Part shown: piece after piece, positions 52,293 through 60,466 of the stretch | Numbering within the stretch: position 1 is the stretch's first letter | Layout of the letters: each line of letters begins with the position of its first letter | NCBI GenBank assembly: GCA_903835385.1 | Contig: CAILMQ010000048.1 | Location: 1 to 60,466, forward strand | Direction of reading: 5' to 3' | Length of the DNA stretch: 60,466 bases | Source: an uncultured Microcaldota archaeon | GTDB taxonomy: Archaea > Micrarchaeota > Micrarchaeia > Anstonellales > Bilamarchaeaceae | Notes under the pieces: model-generated | What the model was told of the DNA's origin: nothing | Databases searched by the model: none | What the model saw: the letters and a program-made list of their open reading frames with translations, nothing else | Position numbers and translations under genes: made by a program

Positions 52293-54092
52293 ATGGTGAA
52301 AATAGGCCTTGAAATCCACCAGCGGCTCGCCTGCGGAAAGCTTTTCTGCGCCTGCCCGTCCGACCTTGCAGAGCCGGAAGCAAAGCCGGACCTTGTCATA
52401 AGGCGCAGGCTCCACCCGGTTCTGAGCGAGATGGGCGAGATAGACGAGGCGTCCAAAGCCGAGTTCGGCAAGGGCAGGACATTCGCCTACCACGCGTTCA
52501 GAAGTTCCAACTGCCTCGTGGAAATAGACGAGGAGCCACCGCACAACATCAATCCAGACGCGCTCGCAATCGCCCTGGAACTGGCGCAGCACCTTGACAT
52601 GAAAACCGTGGACGAGCTCCACATCATGCGCAAGATGGTGATAGACGGCTCAAACACATCCGGGTTCCAGAGGACTGCCATAGCCGCATTCGACGGAAGG
52701 CTGGAAACTTCCCAGGGCCCCATCGGAATACCTTTGCTCGCAGTAGAGGAGGAAAGCGCGGGAATCGTGGGTTCCGAGGGCAGCGAGTCTGCGTACAGGC
52801 TCGACCGCTTGGGCATTCCGCTCGTGGAGATAACCACCACTCCGGACATAAAAAGCCCGGAGCACCTGCTTGAAGTCGCGGAAAAAATAGGCATGCTCAT
52901 GCGCGCAACAGGCAAGGTCGCCCGCGGCCTGGGCACAATAAGGCAGGACGTGAACATTTCCACGGAGCGCGGCGCGCGCGTGGAGATAAAGGGAGCGCAG
53001 GACCTGAAGATGCTCCCCCTTCTCGCGCAGAACGAGGTTAAGAGGCAGGACGGGCTGATCGCCATAATGGACGAATTACGAACGCGATTCAAAGGAAAGG
53101 TCATTTTGAATTGCATGCCCGTCGATGTAACCGATGCTCTCGCTTCCACCAAATCACCGCTCATATCAAAGGGGCTCGCTTCCGGGGCTTCGGTTTTCGG
53201 GCTTGTTTTGGAAAAGCATGCCGGGCTCATCGGCAGGGAAATCCAGCCAGGCAGGCGCTACGGCACCGAGCTTTCGGATTACGCGAAAACCGCGGGCGTG
53301 AAGGGAATCATACATTCGGACGAGGACATGGCCAAATACTCAATCACAGGGGAAGAGGCCGCGGCGCTCAGGCAGTCGCTCGGCATGAAGCAGGGCGACG
53401 CGTTCGTGCTTGTCGTGGCTCCTGCAGAGCAGGCCAAGGCCGCTCTCGCCAAGGCCCTGGAGCGCGCGAAAATGGATTTCATCCCTGCTGAGACCAGGAG
53501 GGCGAACCAGGACGGAACAACGAGCTACATGCGGCCGCTTCCTGGCAAGGCGAGGCTGTACCCGGAAACCGACGTCCCGCCGGTCAGGATAACAAAGGAG
53601 CTATTAGCCTCGGTTTCCAAGGGCGAGGGGCTGGAGGACAAGAAGGCGCGGCTTCTGAAGCTGCTTGGCAATGCCGAGATGGCGGACAGGATGCTGCGCT
53701 CGCGGAACCTCGCGCTTTTCGAGGGGCTGGTGAAGGATGGCGCCGACCCGACGCTCGTTGCCAACACGCTGGAGAGCACGCTCGTCTCGTTGAGGCGTGA
53801 AGGGGCGGAGGTCAGGGACCCCAATGCCATGCTGCCAGGGCTTTTCGCGCTCCATGCAAAGGGCGCGTTCGTGAAGGCGGCAATTCCGGACATTCTCAGG
53901 GAAATCGCAGGCGGAAAGGCACTGGCCGATGCCGTGAAAGACTACTCCATCATCAGCGGAAAGGAGCTGGAGAAAATAGCAAAGGAGCTGGGCTTTGACA
54001 TGAAGGCGATAATGTCCAAATACAGGACCAGGATTGACCCTAAGGAGCTCGAATCAATTCTGAGGAAGAAGAAACAGGAAAATAAGGAATGA
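52293..54092 (+). CDS. gatE: Glutamyl-tRNA(Gln) amidotransferase subunit E
   Basis: The tRNA-binding kinase/transamidase subunit of GatDE, 599 residues. Starts KIGLEIHQRLACGKLFCACP, the GatB/GatE signature, with YHAFRSSNCLVEIDEEPPHN in the cradle domain. The inserted AspRS-like domain (about residues 280-400) includes GRRYGTELSDYAKTAGVKG. The C-terminal helical and YqeY-like tail follows (GKALADAVKDYSIISGKELE). It shares an operon with gatD; with no glutaminyl-tRNA synthetase expected, this is the route to Gln-tRNA. Confidence 0.94.
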   Translation: MVKIGLEIHQRLACGKLFCACPSDLAEPEAKPDLVIRRRLHPVLSEMGEIDEASKAEFGKGRTFAYHAFRSSNCLVEIDEEPPHNINPDALAIALELAQHLDMKTVDELHIMRKMVIDGSNTSGFQRTAIAAFDGRLETSQGPIGIPLLAVEEESAGIVGSEGSESAYRLDRLGIPLVEITTTPDIKSPEHLLEVAEKIGMLMRATGKVARGLGTIRQDVNISTERGARVEIKGAQDLKMLPLLAQNEVKRQDGLIAIMDELRTRFKGKVILNCMPVDVTDALASTKSPLISKGLASGASVFGLVLEKHAGLIGREIQPGRRYGTELSDYAKTAGVKGIIHSDEDMAKYSITGEEAAALRQSLGMKQGDAFVLVVAPAEQAKAALAKALERAKMDFIPAETRRANQDGTTSYMRPLPGKARLYPETDVPPVRITKELLASVSKGEGLEDKKARLLKLLGNAEMADRMLRSRNLALFEGLVKDGADPTLVANTLESTLVSLRREGAEVRDPNAMLPGLFALHAKGAFVKAAIPDILREIAGGKALADAVKDYSIISGKELEKIAKELGFDMKAIMSKYRTRIDPKELESILRKKKQENKE

Positions 54093-54115
54093 AAGAAAAA
54101 GGCCGGCTGATTCCT

Positions 54116-54625
54116 TCAGCTGCACGTGCCGATGATGTCCTTGGTGCTTATCTCACGAAGCCCGTATATGCCGCCCCTGTTATAGACGATATGCACGTTT
54201 GAGATGTCAAATGGCGCCCCGCTCGCGCCGCAATCGGCCATTCCGATGATGGCAACGGTTTTGGTTTCGCCAAATGCAAGCGTGATGTTCTGCGCGTAGG
54301 AGAGGCCGTTCGTGCCGGTTATGCCGGTGAACACAATTTCCTGGGCCTCACTTCCATCCTGTTGGATAGTCAGGTCCAGTTCCGTGCCGCTGTACTTCCA
54401 TGCAGTTATCGCGAACGGGGTTGTGCTTGCCCAAAAAGTCCTGCTCTCGCTTTCGCTCACGCCGCTTGCCACGCCTGCCGTGCTTCCGGGCCCGCTGCCC
54501 GAAGCGCTTGCGTTGCCTGCTACAGCTCCGTTCGTTGCGCTGGCGGCTGGAGCCGCGGGCCGCTGTCCTGTGCAGCCGAAAACCAGCAATCCTGTCAGAA
54601 TAATAACCAGAATTATTTTGTTCAT
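54116..54625 (-). CDS. Lipoprotein version of the pilin paralogs
   Basis: 169 residues. A lipoprotein signal (ILVIILTGLLVFGC) and an Ala/Ser/Gly-rich spacer replace the pilin N-terminus, after which the sequence follows the two pilins nearby: ATTPFAITAWKYSGTELDLTIQ, ITGTNGLSYAQN, and an end KDIIGTCS. So the globular head of a pilin has been moved onto a lipid anchor. It could cap or anchor the pilus, or be a decoy surface protein; this is inference. A 20-base word with AATAAGGAATGAAAG lies beside its 3' end and again beyond its 5' side. Confidence 0.75.
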   Translation of the reverse strand: MNKIILVIILTGLLVFGCTGQRPAAPAASATNGAVAGNASASGSGPGSTAGVASGVSESESRTFWASTTPFAITAWKYSGTELDLTIQQDGSEAQEIVFTGITGTNGLSYAQNITLAFGETKTVAIIGMADCGASGAPFDISNVHIVYNRGGIYGLREISTKDIIGTCS

Positions 54626-54745
54626 GTCATCCCCCGGATAACTTTTTCTAATGATATTTATGATAATTGGAATCGGAACAAGAGCGCTGCTGGGGAAGAG
54701 AAATAGAAAAATAAGGAATGAAAGAAAAAATATCAGCTGGTTCCT

Positions 54746-55201
54746 TCAGCTGCAGGAGCCGACCATGTCCTTGGCTCCATTCTGGTGGAGGTCCGAGATT
54801 GCGCCCTGGTCATAGGCTATTACGACGTTGGCGAAGTCGAACGTGCCGCTGCATGCGGTAGCTGCCGTAGCCGTAACGGTCCCAACCTGGCCCACGGCGT
54901 ACGTGGTTGCGTTCATGCTGGTGAGGAACGTGTTTGCGCCCCCAGTGCTGGTTATGGACTTCAGCGTGACCTGCTGCCCGGCCTGATTCTGGATCGTCAT
55001 CGTCAGGGTAGTGCCGTTGTACTTCCACGCGGTTATCGCAAACGGAGACACTCCAGCCCAATAATTCGCGCTCTGACTCGCGCTCACTCCGCTGCTAAGG
55101 GGAGACATGCCGCTGACCAGCGCCACGACGACGAGGGCAACGACGAGCACGACCGCCAGAATAACGAGATATTCTGTCGAAACCTGTCCTTTCCTAAACA
55201 T
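54746..55201 (-). CDS. Type IV pilin-like protein, class III signal peptide
   Basis: 151 residues. MFRKGQVSTEYLVILAVVLV has the KGQxSxEY class III signal cleaved by the prepilin peptidase, followed by the hydrophobic assembly helix. The head has GVSPFAITAWKYNGTTLTMT and ends KDMVGSCS with a Cys pair. ATG 55201 is preceded by GGTGAT. ATTTAAACC near 55230-55238 is a TATA box, so it has its own promoter. The assembly genes lie just upstream on the same strand. Confidence 0.85.
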   Translation of the reverse strand: MFRKGQVSTEYLVILAVVLVVALVVVALVSGMSPLSSGVSASQSANYWAGVSPFAITAWKYNGTTLTMTIQNQAGQQVTLKSITSTGGANTFLTSMNATTYAVGQVGTVTATAATACSGTFDFANVVIAYDQGAISDLHQNGAKDMVGSCS

Positions 55202-55276
55202 CATATCACCAAGGTTACTCCAACGAGTAGGTTTAAATGTTTTTCCAGAGGCCGCAAAACCCCACTTACCCATGGT

Positions 55277-55729
55277 TCAGCCGCACCTGCCGGCGATGTC
55301 CTTGTCTCCTTTCTGCAAAAAGCCGTCTATATGGCCCTTCGTATAGACCAGCGTCACGTTTGAGATGTCGTAGGACGTTCCGGTGGTTCCGCAGGCCGTC
55401 AGCCCGGTTACGGCAATCGCCTTGGCCTCGCCGACCGCGAACGTGCCTGGAGTCGTGTAGGACAAGCCCATCGTGCCGGTTATGCCGGTGAGCGTCACCA
55501 TCTGCCCCCCCTGGTTCTGGATGGTGAGGTCCAGCTCCGTGCCGGCGTACTTCCATGCCGTTATAGTGAACGGGGTCGCGCCCGCCCAATAGTCCCTGCT
55601 CTGGCTTTCGCTTATGCCGCTGCTGAGCGGGGACATGCCGCTGACCAGCCCGACAAGGACTAAGGCAACGGCGAGCACGACCGCCAGGACAACGAGATAC
55701 TCTGCCGAAACCTGTCCTTTCCTAAACAT
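55277..55729 (-). CDS. Type IV pilin-like protein, class III signal peptide
   Basis: 150 residues, a close paralog of the pilin at 54746: FRKGQVSAEYLVVLAVVLAV, then GATPFTITAWKYAGTELDLT and an end KDIAGRCG. GGTGGTGGG precedes the ATG and TTTTTAAAAGT at about 55755-55765 supplies a TATA box. Pilins of this type form the filament exported by the ATPase and membrane proteins encoded at 55778-59454. Confidence 0.87.
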   Translation of the reverse strand: MFRKGQVSAEYLVVLAVVLAVALVLVGLVSGMSPLSSGISESQSRDYWAGATPFTITAWKYAGTELDLTIQNQGGQMVTLTGITGTMGLSYTTPGTFAVGEAKAIAVTGLTACGTTGTSYDISNVTLVYTKGHIDGFLQKGDKDIAGRCG

Positions 55730-55777
55730 CCCACCACCCGTACTATTATGGAAGCAGACTTTTAAAAAGTGTCATTT

Positions 55778-56794
55778 TCAGGTCAGAGATGAAAGCATGC
55801 CGCCTATGAATATCCTGGACAGGAGGAACATCACTATGGACGAGACGATGAACAGGGGGGCGTATTTCACTCCGTCGAGCGCCCTCCCCGACATGAGCAC
55901 GCCGGCCAGGCAGGATACCAGTATGCTGGTCAGCACGAGCGAGAAATACCCCAGGTTGGTCATCTCCTCTGGAGTGACCAGGATTTCGCCGCCGAACATC
56001 GGGATTGCGCGGGAGACCCCGGTTCCGACGGTCGCGGTCTGCGCCTTCACCTGGAGGAACATGGTAATGAACTGGCCGGACAGGGAAAGCAGGAACGGCA
56101 TTATGATTATGACTATGAAGCCGAGGAATATGGCATAGGTGCGCGTGGATATCACGAGCTCGGCCTGCAGGTCGTGGATTTTCCTTATCTCCTCGGCCGA
56201 GGACACGAGCAGCGAGGCGAGCTTTCCGCCCGAGCGCACGCCCTTCTTGAAGACCACCACGACCCTGTGCAGGATGAGCGAGTCGAAACGTTTCGAGAGT
56301 TCGTCCAGCGCGTCGTTGAGCGACGCGGTGGCGCCCAGGTTGGAAGACGCCGCTACGACCTCGGCGGACAGTTCGCCGAACTCAGGCCTGGCCGCCCTGA
56401 CGAACGCCGTGAACGGGGTCATGCCCGCCCTCATGTTGGAAGCTATGAGCAGGAGGAAGTCCGGAAGCACCTTTTCCATCTTTTTCGCCCTGCTCCTTAT
56501 GGAGTAATACGTGTTGAGCTCGAGCGCGATGGCCGTGATTATGACTCCCACCAGGAAAAAGTCGAACGCGGAGATGTACTGCTGCGCGTCCCAGACCGAG
56601 CCGGTCTCGTGCACCAGGGCGGCATAAAGGGCGACGGCCACCGTGCCGTAGAGCAGGTAGAGCAGCAGCCAGCCGCCAGCCACCTCTATGGGGTCGGCGC
56701 GCACTCCGGAAAGCGAGAGTTCCCCCTTTATGTGGTTGATGAGGCCCTTCGGGGCCACGGATGCGAGCCTGCGGTAAGTCCTGGAGAGCTTCAT
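55778..56794 (-). CDS. Pilus assembly membrane protein, TadC/FlaJ-like (second)
   Basis: 338 residues of the archaeal type II secretion F family. Several transmembrane helices surround a cytoplasmic T2SSF domain with LPDFLLLIASNMRAGMTPF and SGGKLASLLVSSAEEIRKI. It forms the inner-membrane platform for the pilus ATPase. It is the second of two tandem F-type genes, the stop of the other being directly before its start. Confidence 0.9.
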   Translation of the reverse strand: MKLSRTYRRLASVAPKGLINHIKGELSLSGVRADPIEVAGGWLLLYLLYGTVAVALYAALVHETGSVWDAQQYISAFDFFLVGVIITAIALELNTYYSIRSRAKKMEKVLPDFLLLIASNMRAGMTPFTAFVRAARPEFGELSAEVVAASSNLGATASLNDALDELSKRFDSLILHRVVVVFKKGVRSGGKLASLLVSSAEEIRKIHDLQAELVISTRTYAIFLGFIVIIIMPFLLSLSGQFITMFLQVKAQTATVGTGVSRAIPMFGGEILVTPEEMTNLGYFSLVLTSILVSCLAGVLMSGRALDGVKYAPLFIVSSIVMFLLSRIFIGGMLSSLT

Positions 56795-57703
56795 CTAACC
56801 ACCGAACACGTCGGGCCTGGAGCTTGCCATGTAGCCTATGAGCACCACCTGCCCTATGGCCGATCCGATTATCAGCATCAGTATCTTGTCCATGGTCACT
56901 CCTATGCCGGAAAACGCGGAGAGCAGCACGAGGAACGTTATGCCGAGCGACGGTATCGCGGCTGCCACGAGCATATACACGAGCATGAGGAAGTTCAGGT
57001 TGGACGTGTAGGCCCTTATGTTCCTGTAGGTGTAGAGCTCCAAAGCGTCGACTATGCCGGGAAGCGCGGTGGACATGCTCGAGCCGGTCTCAAGCACGTT
57101 TATCATCTGCCAGAGCGCCCTCCTGAAATACTCCGATTCCGTGAGCAGCGCGAGGGTCCGCAGCGCCTCCTTCTCAGGCACCCCGCTCTCTATCTGCTTC
57201 ACCACCTTGGCGAAATCCTCGGACACCTGCCCGTAGTTGCCCAGGGAGACGTTCTTGAGCGCGTAGAATATCGGTATCCCGCTGTTTATGCTGAGCATTA
57301 TCTCCCGGAGCGCGAAAAGCAGGTCCTTGTCAGACCTGGCGGCGAGCGTCTTCACCATCATCCTGGGGTAGTAGAGGTGGAGGGCGAAGAAGATGACGAA
57401 GAACAGGAATCCCGCGCCGGAGCCGAAAAGTATCTTCTGCTTCATGACCATGGCCTGGGAGCCCATGAGCACCAGCATGATGAGGCAGAACCCCATAAGG
57501 CCGTAAATCAGCGCGGAAAAGAGGCAGCCGACCCTGTAGTATTCGGGTTTTATGCTTATCCCGAGCGCTTCAAACTCCATGGCCAGCCGCGGCCGGAATC
57601 CCTTCAAGGCATTGGTCAGCGGGTCCATTCTCCTGCTGATTTCCTCCATGGAGCGGTAGTTGAGGAGTACGAAAGGCACCCGGGCCTGGTCTGGCTTGGC
57701 CAT
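56795..57703 (-). CDS. Pilus assembly membrane protein, TadB/FlaJ-like (first)
   Basis: 302 residues of the same T2SSF family. The signature region is DLLFALREIMLSINSGIPIF followed by KVVKQIESGVPEKEALRTL; hydrophobic helices lie at each side. The N-terminal amphipathic part may contact the ATPase. It starts 5 bases after the ATPase stop. Paired F-type proteins are usual in archaeal pili. Confidence 0.9.
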   Translation of the reverse strand: MAKPDQARVPFVLLNYRSMEEISRRMDPLTNALKGFRPRLAMEFEALGISIKPEYYRVGCLFSALIYGLMGFCLIMLVLMGSQAMVMKQKILFGSGAGFLFFVIFFALHLYYPRMMVKTLAARSDKDLLFALREIMLSINSGIPIFYALKNVSLGNYGQVSEDFAKVVKQIESGVPEKEALRTLALLTESEYFRRALWQMINVLETGSSMSTALPGIVDALELYTYRNIRAYTSNLNFLMLVYMLVAAAIPSLGITFLVLLSAFSGIGVTMDKILMLIIGSAIGQVVLIGYMASSRPDVFGG

Positions 57704-57708
57704 TGTCT

Positions 57709-59454
57709 TCAGCTCCCTCCGAGCAGCTTTCCGGGGTTCTGGCCCTTCCTCACCCCCTCAAGCAGGCTGGACCCGTCGGCATAATAAGCCTCCATGACCT
57801 TGCCCACGTCATCCACGTATATGAGCTTGTTCTGCTTCATCCACGCAAGGACCTCCTCCTTCTCGGCCTGGTCGTCCGTCACTTCCTTTTCCGTCATGCC
57901 GGTATGGAGGTTCATCAGCTCGGTGTAGCGGTGCGGCGGCTTCACCTTGTCGAACGTGTCCGTGCGGGGTCTCCACTTGAAGAGGTGGTTGAGCTCGGGG
58001 ATTTTCGCGCCGGGTATCACTTCGGAAAGCTCCAGGGTGCGCCTGAGGTTCTTCCTCCTGTCGCGGTACTGCACGAGTATGAGGTGGATGTCCTCCACCT
58101 CGCCGGGCGGAATCTCTATGGGCGGCTCCACGAGCCTTTTTATCACCTGCTCGCCGGTGTCCGCATGGAGCGTGCCGTAAACCGAGTGGCCCGTGTGCAT
58201 GGCCTCGAAGAGCACCTCGGCCTCCTTCTTCCTCCTTATCTCCCCCATGACTATGCGGTCCGGCCGCATGCGCAGGGAGTTCACCACCAGGTCCAGCATG
58301 GACACCTCGCCCAGGCCCTCGGGGTTCGGCTCCCTGGTGGCCAGAGGCACCCAGTTCCACTGGTAGCTTGGCAGCACCAGCTCCCTGGTGTCCTCTATTG
58401 TGATGACCCTCTGGTGAGGCGGTATGAGCGCGATAAGGGAGTTGAGGGCCGAGGTCTTTCCGGATGCCGTGCCACCTGCGACTATGATGTTCATCTCGTA
58501 GTGGAGCGCCTGCCAGAGAAGGGCCGCCATTTCCAATGACATGGCCTTCACCTCGTCGCTCACCAGGCTCGCTATGGTCCAGGGGTTCCTCGCAAAAAGC
58601 CTCAGGGTGATGGTGTTGCCCGCCGTTGATATGGGGTATAGCGTCGCATTGACCCTGTCGCCGGTGACCAGGTGCGCGTCCATTATGGGGTCCAGGACTG
58701 TTATCTGCCTTCCCACCTCCCTGGCTATCTGGGAGGAATAGTTCTCTATGTCCACCTCGCTCTTGAGCATGAGGTTGGTCTTGAGCCAGCTGTATTTCCT
58801 GTGGTACACCGACACCGGCACCTTGGCGGAGTTCACTATTATCTCCTCCAGCCACCTGTCGGCAACGAGCGCCTCGAGGTCGCCGAGCCCGTACATCTCG
58901 TTGACCGCGATGCTTGCGAGCGCCCTTATGCTTTCCCTGTCGCTGCCCAGCTCCTGCATGAGCCTGCCTTCCACGGCCTTCGCGCGGTCCTCCATGTCCT
59001 TGACCATTTCGTCCTTGGTCTTCTCAAGGCCCGAGAGCGGAAGCGTGCGGGTCACCTCGTTCTTCACATACTCGAGGAAGGCGCGCGAATACTGCGTGAG
59101 CCTGGGGAGCTTCACGAAGTACCTGTTCCTTTTCTCTTCCGGGGAGAAATAGATTTCCACATCCGCGATGACGTAGTCCTCGGCAGGCTCCTTTATCTTG
59201 TAGGCCTCCACGACCTTGCCCTGGGGCCGCTCGTCCTCCTCAATGCTGCCCTTGCCCTCATTCACCATTATCCAGGGCCTGGTCAGGGGATTGATGGGAT
59301 AGTGTATCTGAAAAAGGCCCGCGTTCTCCAGAATCCGGGCGAGCTTCTCCACCGACTCCGGAGAGAGCTTGAGCTTCCCGCCAAGCTCCTCGAAGCTTAT
59401 CCTGTTGTTCTTGCGGATGAGCTCCACCATCTTGTCTATCTTGGTGAGCAGCAT
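57709..59454 (-). CDS. Pilus assembly ATPase, TadA/FlaI-like (type II secretion E)
   Basis: 581 residues. An N-terminal winged-helix-like stretch (MVELIRKNNRISFEELGGKL) precedes the N2 domain and the RecA-like ATPase: Walker A AGGTASGKTSAL, Asp box ITIEDTREL, Walker B RIVMGEIRR, and HTGHSVYGTLHADTGEQV (His box). The hexameric motor drives pilin assembly through the F-type proteins. ATG 59454 follows a palindromic TATA box (GATTTATAAATC at 59474-59485) by about 25 bases, so the operon is nearly leaderless. Confidence 0.93.
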   Translation of the reverse strand: MLLTKIDKMVELIRKNNRISFEELGGKLKLSPESVEKLARILENAGLFQIHYPINPLTRPWIMVNEGKGSIEEDERPQGKVVEAYKIKEPAEDYVIADVEIYFSPEEKRNRYFVKLPRLTQYSRAFLEYVKNEVTRTLPLSGLEKTKDEMVKDMEDRAKAVEGRLMQELGSDRESIRALASIAVNEMYGLGDLEALVADRWLEEIIVNSAKVPVSVYHRKYSWLKTNLMLKSEVDIENYSSQIAREVGRQITVLDPIMDAHLVTGDRVNATLYPISTAGNTITLRLFARNPWTIASLVSDEVKAMSLEMAALLWQALHYEMNIIVAGGTASGKTSALNSLIALIPPHQRVITIEDTRELVLPSYQWNWVPLATREPNPEGLGEVSMLDLVVNSLRMRPDRIVMGEIRRKKEAEVLFEAMHTGHSVYGTLHADTGEQVIKRLVEPPIEIPPGEVEDIHLILVQYRDRRKNLRRTLELSEVIPGAKIPELNHLFKWRPRTDTFDKVKPPHRYTELMNLHTGMTEKEVTDDQAEKEEVLAWMKQNKLIYVDDVGKVMEAYYADGSSLLEGVRKGQNPGKLLGGS

Positions 59455-59473
59455 GGCGGGATATCGCGGATTG

Positions 59474-59550
59474 GATTTATAAATCAATTCGGTGGGATAC
59501 AGCCAGGGAGTTGCAAATCCCGCCTCGGAAAAGACAGTAATATATATTTT
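59474..59550. promoter_or_regulatory. Divergent promoters of the pilus operon and of the 59579 gene
   Basis: GATTTATAAATC (59474-59485) serves the minus-strand ATPase operon. TATATATTTT (59541-59550) lies about 30-40 bases before the ATG at 59579 on the plus strand. Confidence 0.5.
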
Positions 59551-59578
59551 CCGTTTGAGATAAACCGCGAGGCGAAAA

Positions 59579-60466
59579 ATGATGGAAAACAAAGCACAGG
59601 CAAGCGTCGAGTTTCTCATCCTGCTAGCCGTCACGCTGCTCGTGCTGACAGCCACCATCTTCATCTCCATGCAGAACGTCAACAGCGTCAACGCCCAGAA
59701 GGAGCATGACAACGCGAACAACGCCGTCCTGGACCTGAGCAGCGCGGCCAAGGAGGTGTACGCCCAGGGGGAGGGCGCGAGGAAGCAGGTGTACGTGGTC
59801 ATCCCCAGCGGCTACGAGCCCGCGAAATCCTTCATAGGCAACCAGGCGATAAAGCTCAGCGCCGGGGGGAACGATTACGTCAATGTCGAGAATTTCAAGG
59901 TGCGCGGCTCATTGCCCAGGACGGACGGGCCGCACTGGGTGTGGGTGATATCCGAAGGGGACCGGGTGCGCATCGGGGACGCGATGCTGGATTTTGACCA
60001 GGGCAGGATTTACCTGGTGATGAGCAGCAACAGCACGGCTTCCGCACAATTCACTGTAACGAACATCTGGGACCAGAGGATTAACGTCACCACGGGCACA
60101 GCCTGGACCAGCGCCCACGTCAGCCTGGGCGGCGTGCCTTCGGCATTTTCCTTCAATCCCAACAATAAGCAGACCATCAACTTGTCATTCACGTCCGATT
60201 CCGTTTCCCTGGGCTTCTACACCGGCGAGATAGACTTCACTGCCCATGACGCCGCTGGAAACAGCGAGAGCGACGCGATGCCCATAACCGTTGAGGTCAT
60301 GCCGAGCGGCCAGCCGCTTTATCCCTCCTGGGACATCCAGGGGCCCCTTGTCACCAGCATATACCAGGTGCCCATGCCCGCCGTAAAGTTCCAGCCGCTG
60401 GCGATTTTCGCGACCGCCAGCGACGTCCTGACAGGCAACACCTCGATAAGCGGCTGCCAGATAGAC
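59579..60466 (+). CDS. Class III signal-peptide surface protein, cut by window end
   Basis: 296 codons without a stop up to the last base, so the 3' end lies outside the window. ATG 59579 (or the next codon, also ATG) gives ENKAQASVEFLILLAVTLLV, a class III (pilin-type) signal with assembly helix. The rest is beta-rich and extracellular in style: VYVVIPSGYEPAKSFIG, then a region like an archaeal Ig/CARDB-type domain (INLSFTSDSVSLGFYTGEID). It is larger than the pilins near it and may be a minor pilin or surface protein. It diverges from the pilus ATPase operon. Confidence 0.8.
   Translation, partial: MMENKAQASVEFLILLAVTLLVLTATIFISMQNVNSVNAQKEHDNANNAVLDLSSAAKEVYAQGEGARKQVYVVIPSGYEPAKSFIGNQAIKLSAGGNDYVNVENFKVRGSLPRTDGPHWVWVISEGDRVRIGDAMLDFDQGRIYLVMSSNSTASAQFTVTNIWDQRINVTTGTAWTSAHVSLGGVPSAFSFNPNNKQTINLSFTSDSVSLGFYTGEIDFTAHDAAGNSESDAMPITVEVMPSGQPLYPSWDIQGPLVTSIYQVPMPAVKFQPLAIFATASDVLTGNTSISGCQID

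Noticed and set aside
54785-55363. Plus-strand frame opposite the pilins
   Set aside because: Antisense shadow of two genes with clear class III signals.

Overview
The window is dense archaeal chromosome: short intergenic gaps, moderately high GC, and about 60 genes on both strands. The archaeal assignment rests on Pelota, RadA, the archaeal-type PheT and TrpS, GatD/GatE, ADP-forming acetyl-CoA synthetase subunits, type IV pilins with class III signal peptides served by a TadA-like ATPase and two FlaJ/TadC-like membrane proteins, TATA boxes about 25-28 bases before many starts (often leaderless), and GGTGAT-type ribosome binding sites. Several genes look acquired from bacteria: gyrase A/B, a class I (bacterial-type) GAPDH, an EmrA-like/DHA2 exporter cassette, MscL and purF. 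This mix, together with many small secreted and membrane orphans, suggests a DPANN-type archaeon (Diapherotrites/Micrarchaeota-like). That placement is inference, not proof.

Layout. 1-1470: two tandem secreted paralogs, each with a hairpin/T-tract terminator. 1527-3555: acdB-acdA. 3578-4249: a compact element with long imperfect inverted repeats and covarying end hairpins around a 79-residue Cas2-like protein. 4304-8152: pheT, a rhomboid protease and purF (minus). 8340-12150: a protein with duplicated peptidoglycan-binding-like repeats, secreted and membrane proteins, and an ArsR regulator with a probable broken C-terminus. 12236-17819 (plus): thiolase, ribulose-phosphate epimerase, split transketolase, MscL, transaldolase and a DUF35 protein, i.e. 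non-oxidative pentose phosphate enzymes enclosed by a thiolase/DUF35 pair. 17811-24814 (minus): envelope and orphan proteins, a Nudix-like protein, trpS, a zinc ribbon and an acyltransferase. 24926-27671: MarR-regulated exporter. 27695-34563: radA operon, a structured gap, aspartokinase with a divergent ACT protein, a receiver-domain protein, a VirB2-like protein, an orphan and GAPDH.

34606-43966: a very large membrane-anchored coiled-coil protein, a thioredoxin-like lipoprotein, Pelota, and two overlapping class I aminoacyl-tRNA synthetase-like paralogs, only the first of which keeps the HIGH- and KMSKS-like motifs. 43963-50085: membrane protein, gyrA interrupted by an HNH intein, gyrB. 50278-54092: orphan, gatD, gatE. 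54116-59454: lipoprotein/pilin paralogs and the pilus assembly operon. From 59579 a class III signal-peptide protein runs off the end of the window.

The best candidates for something undescribed are the inverted-repeat element at 3578-4249 and the synthetase-like pair at 41923-43966. No tRNA, rRNA or CRISPR array was recognised.
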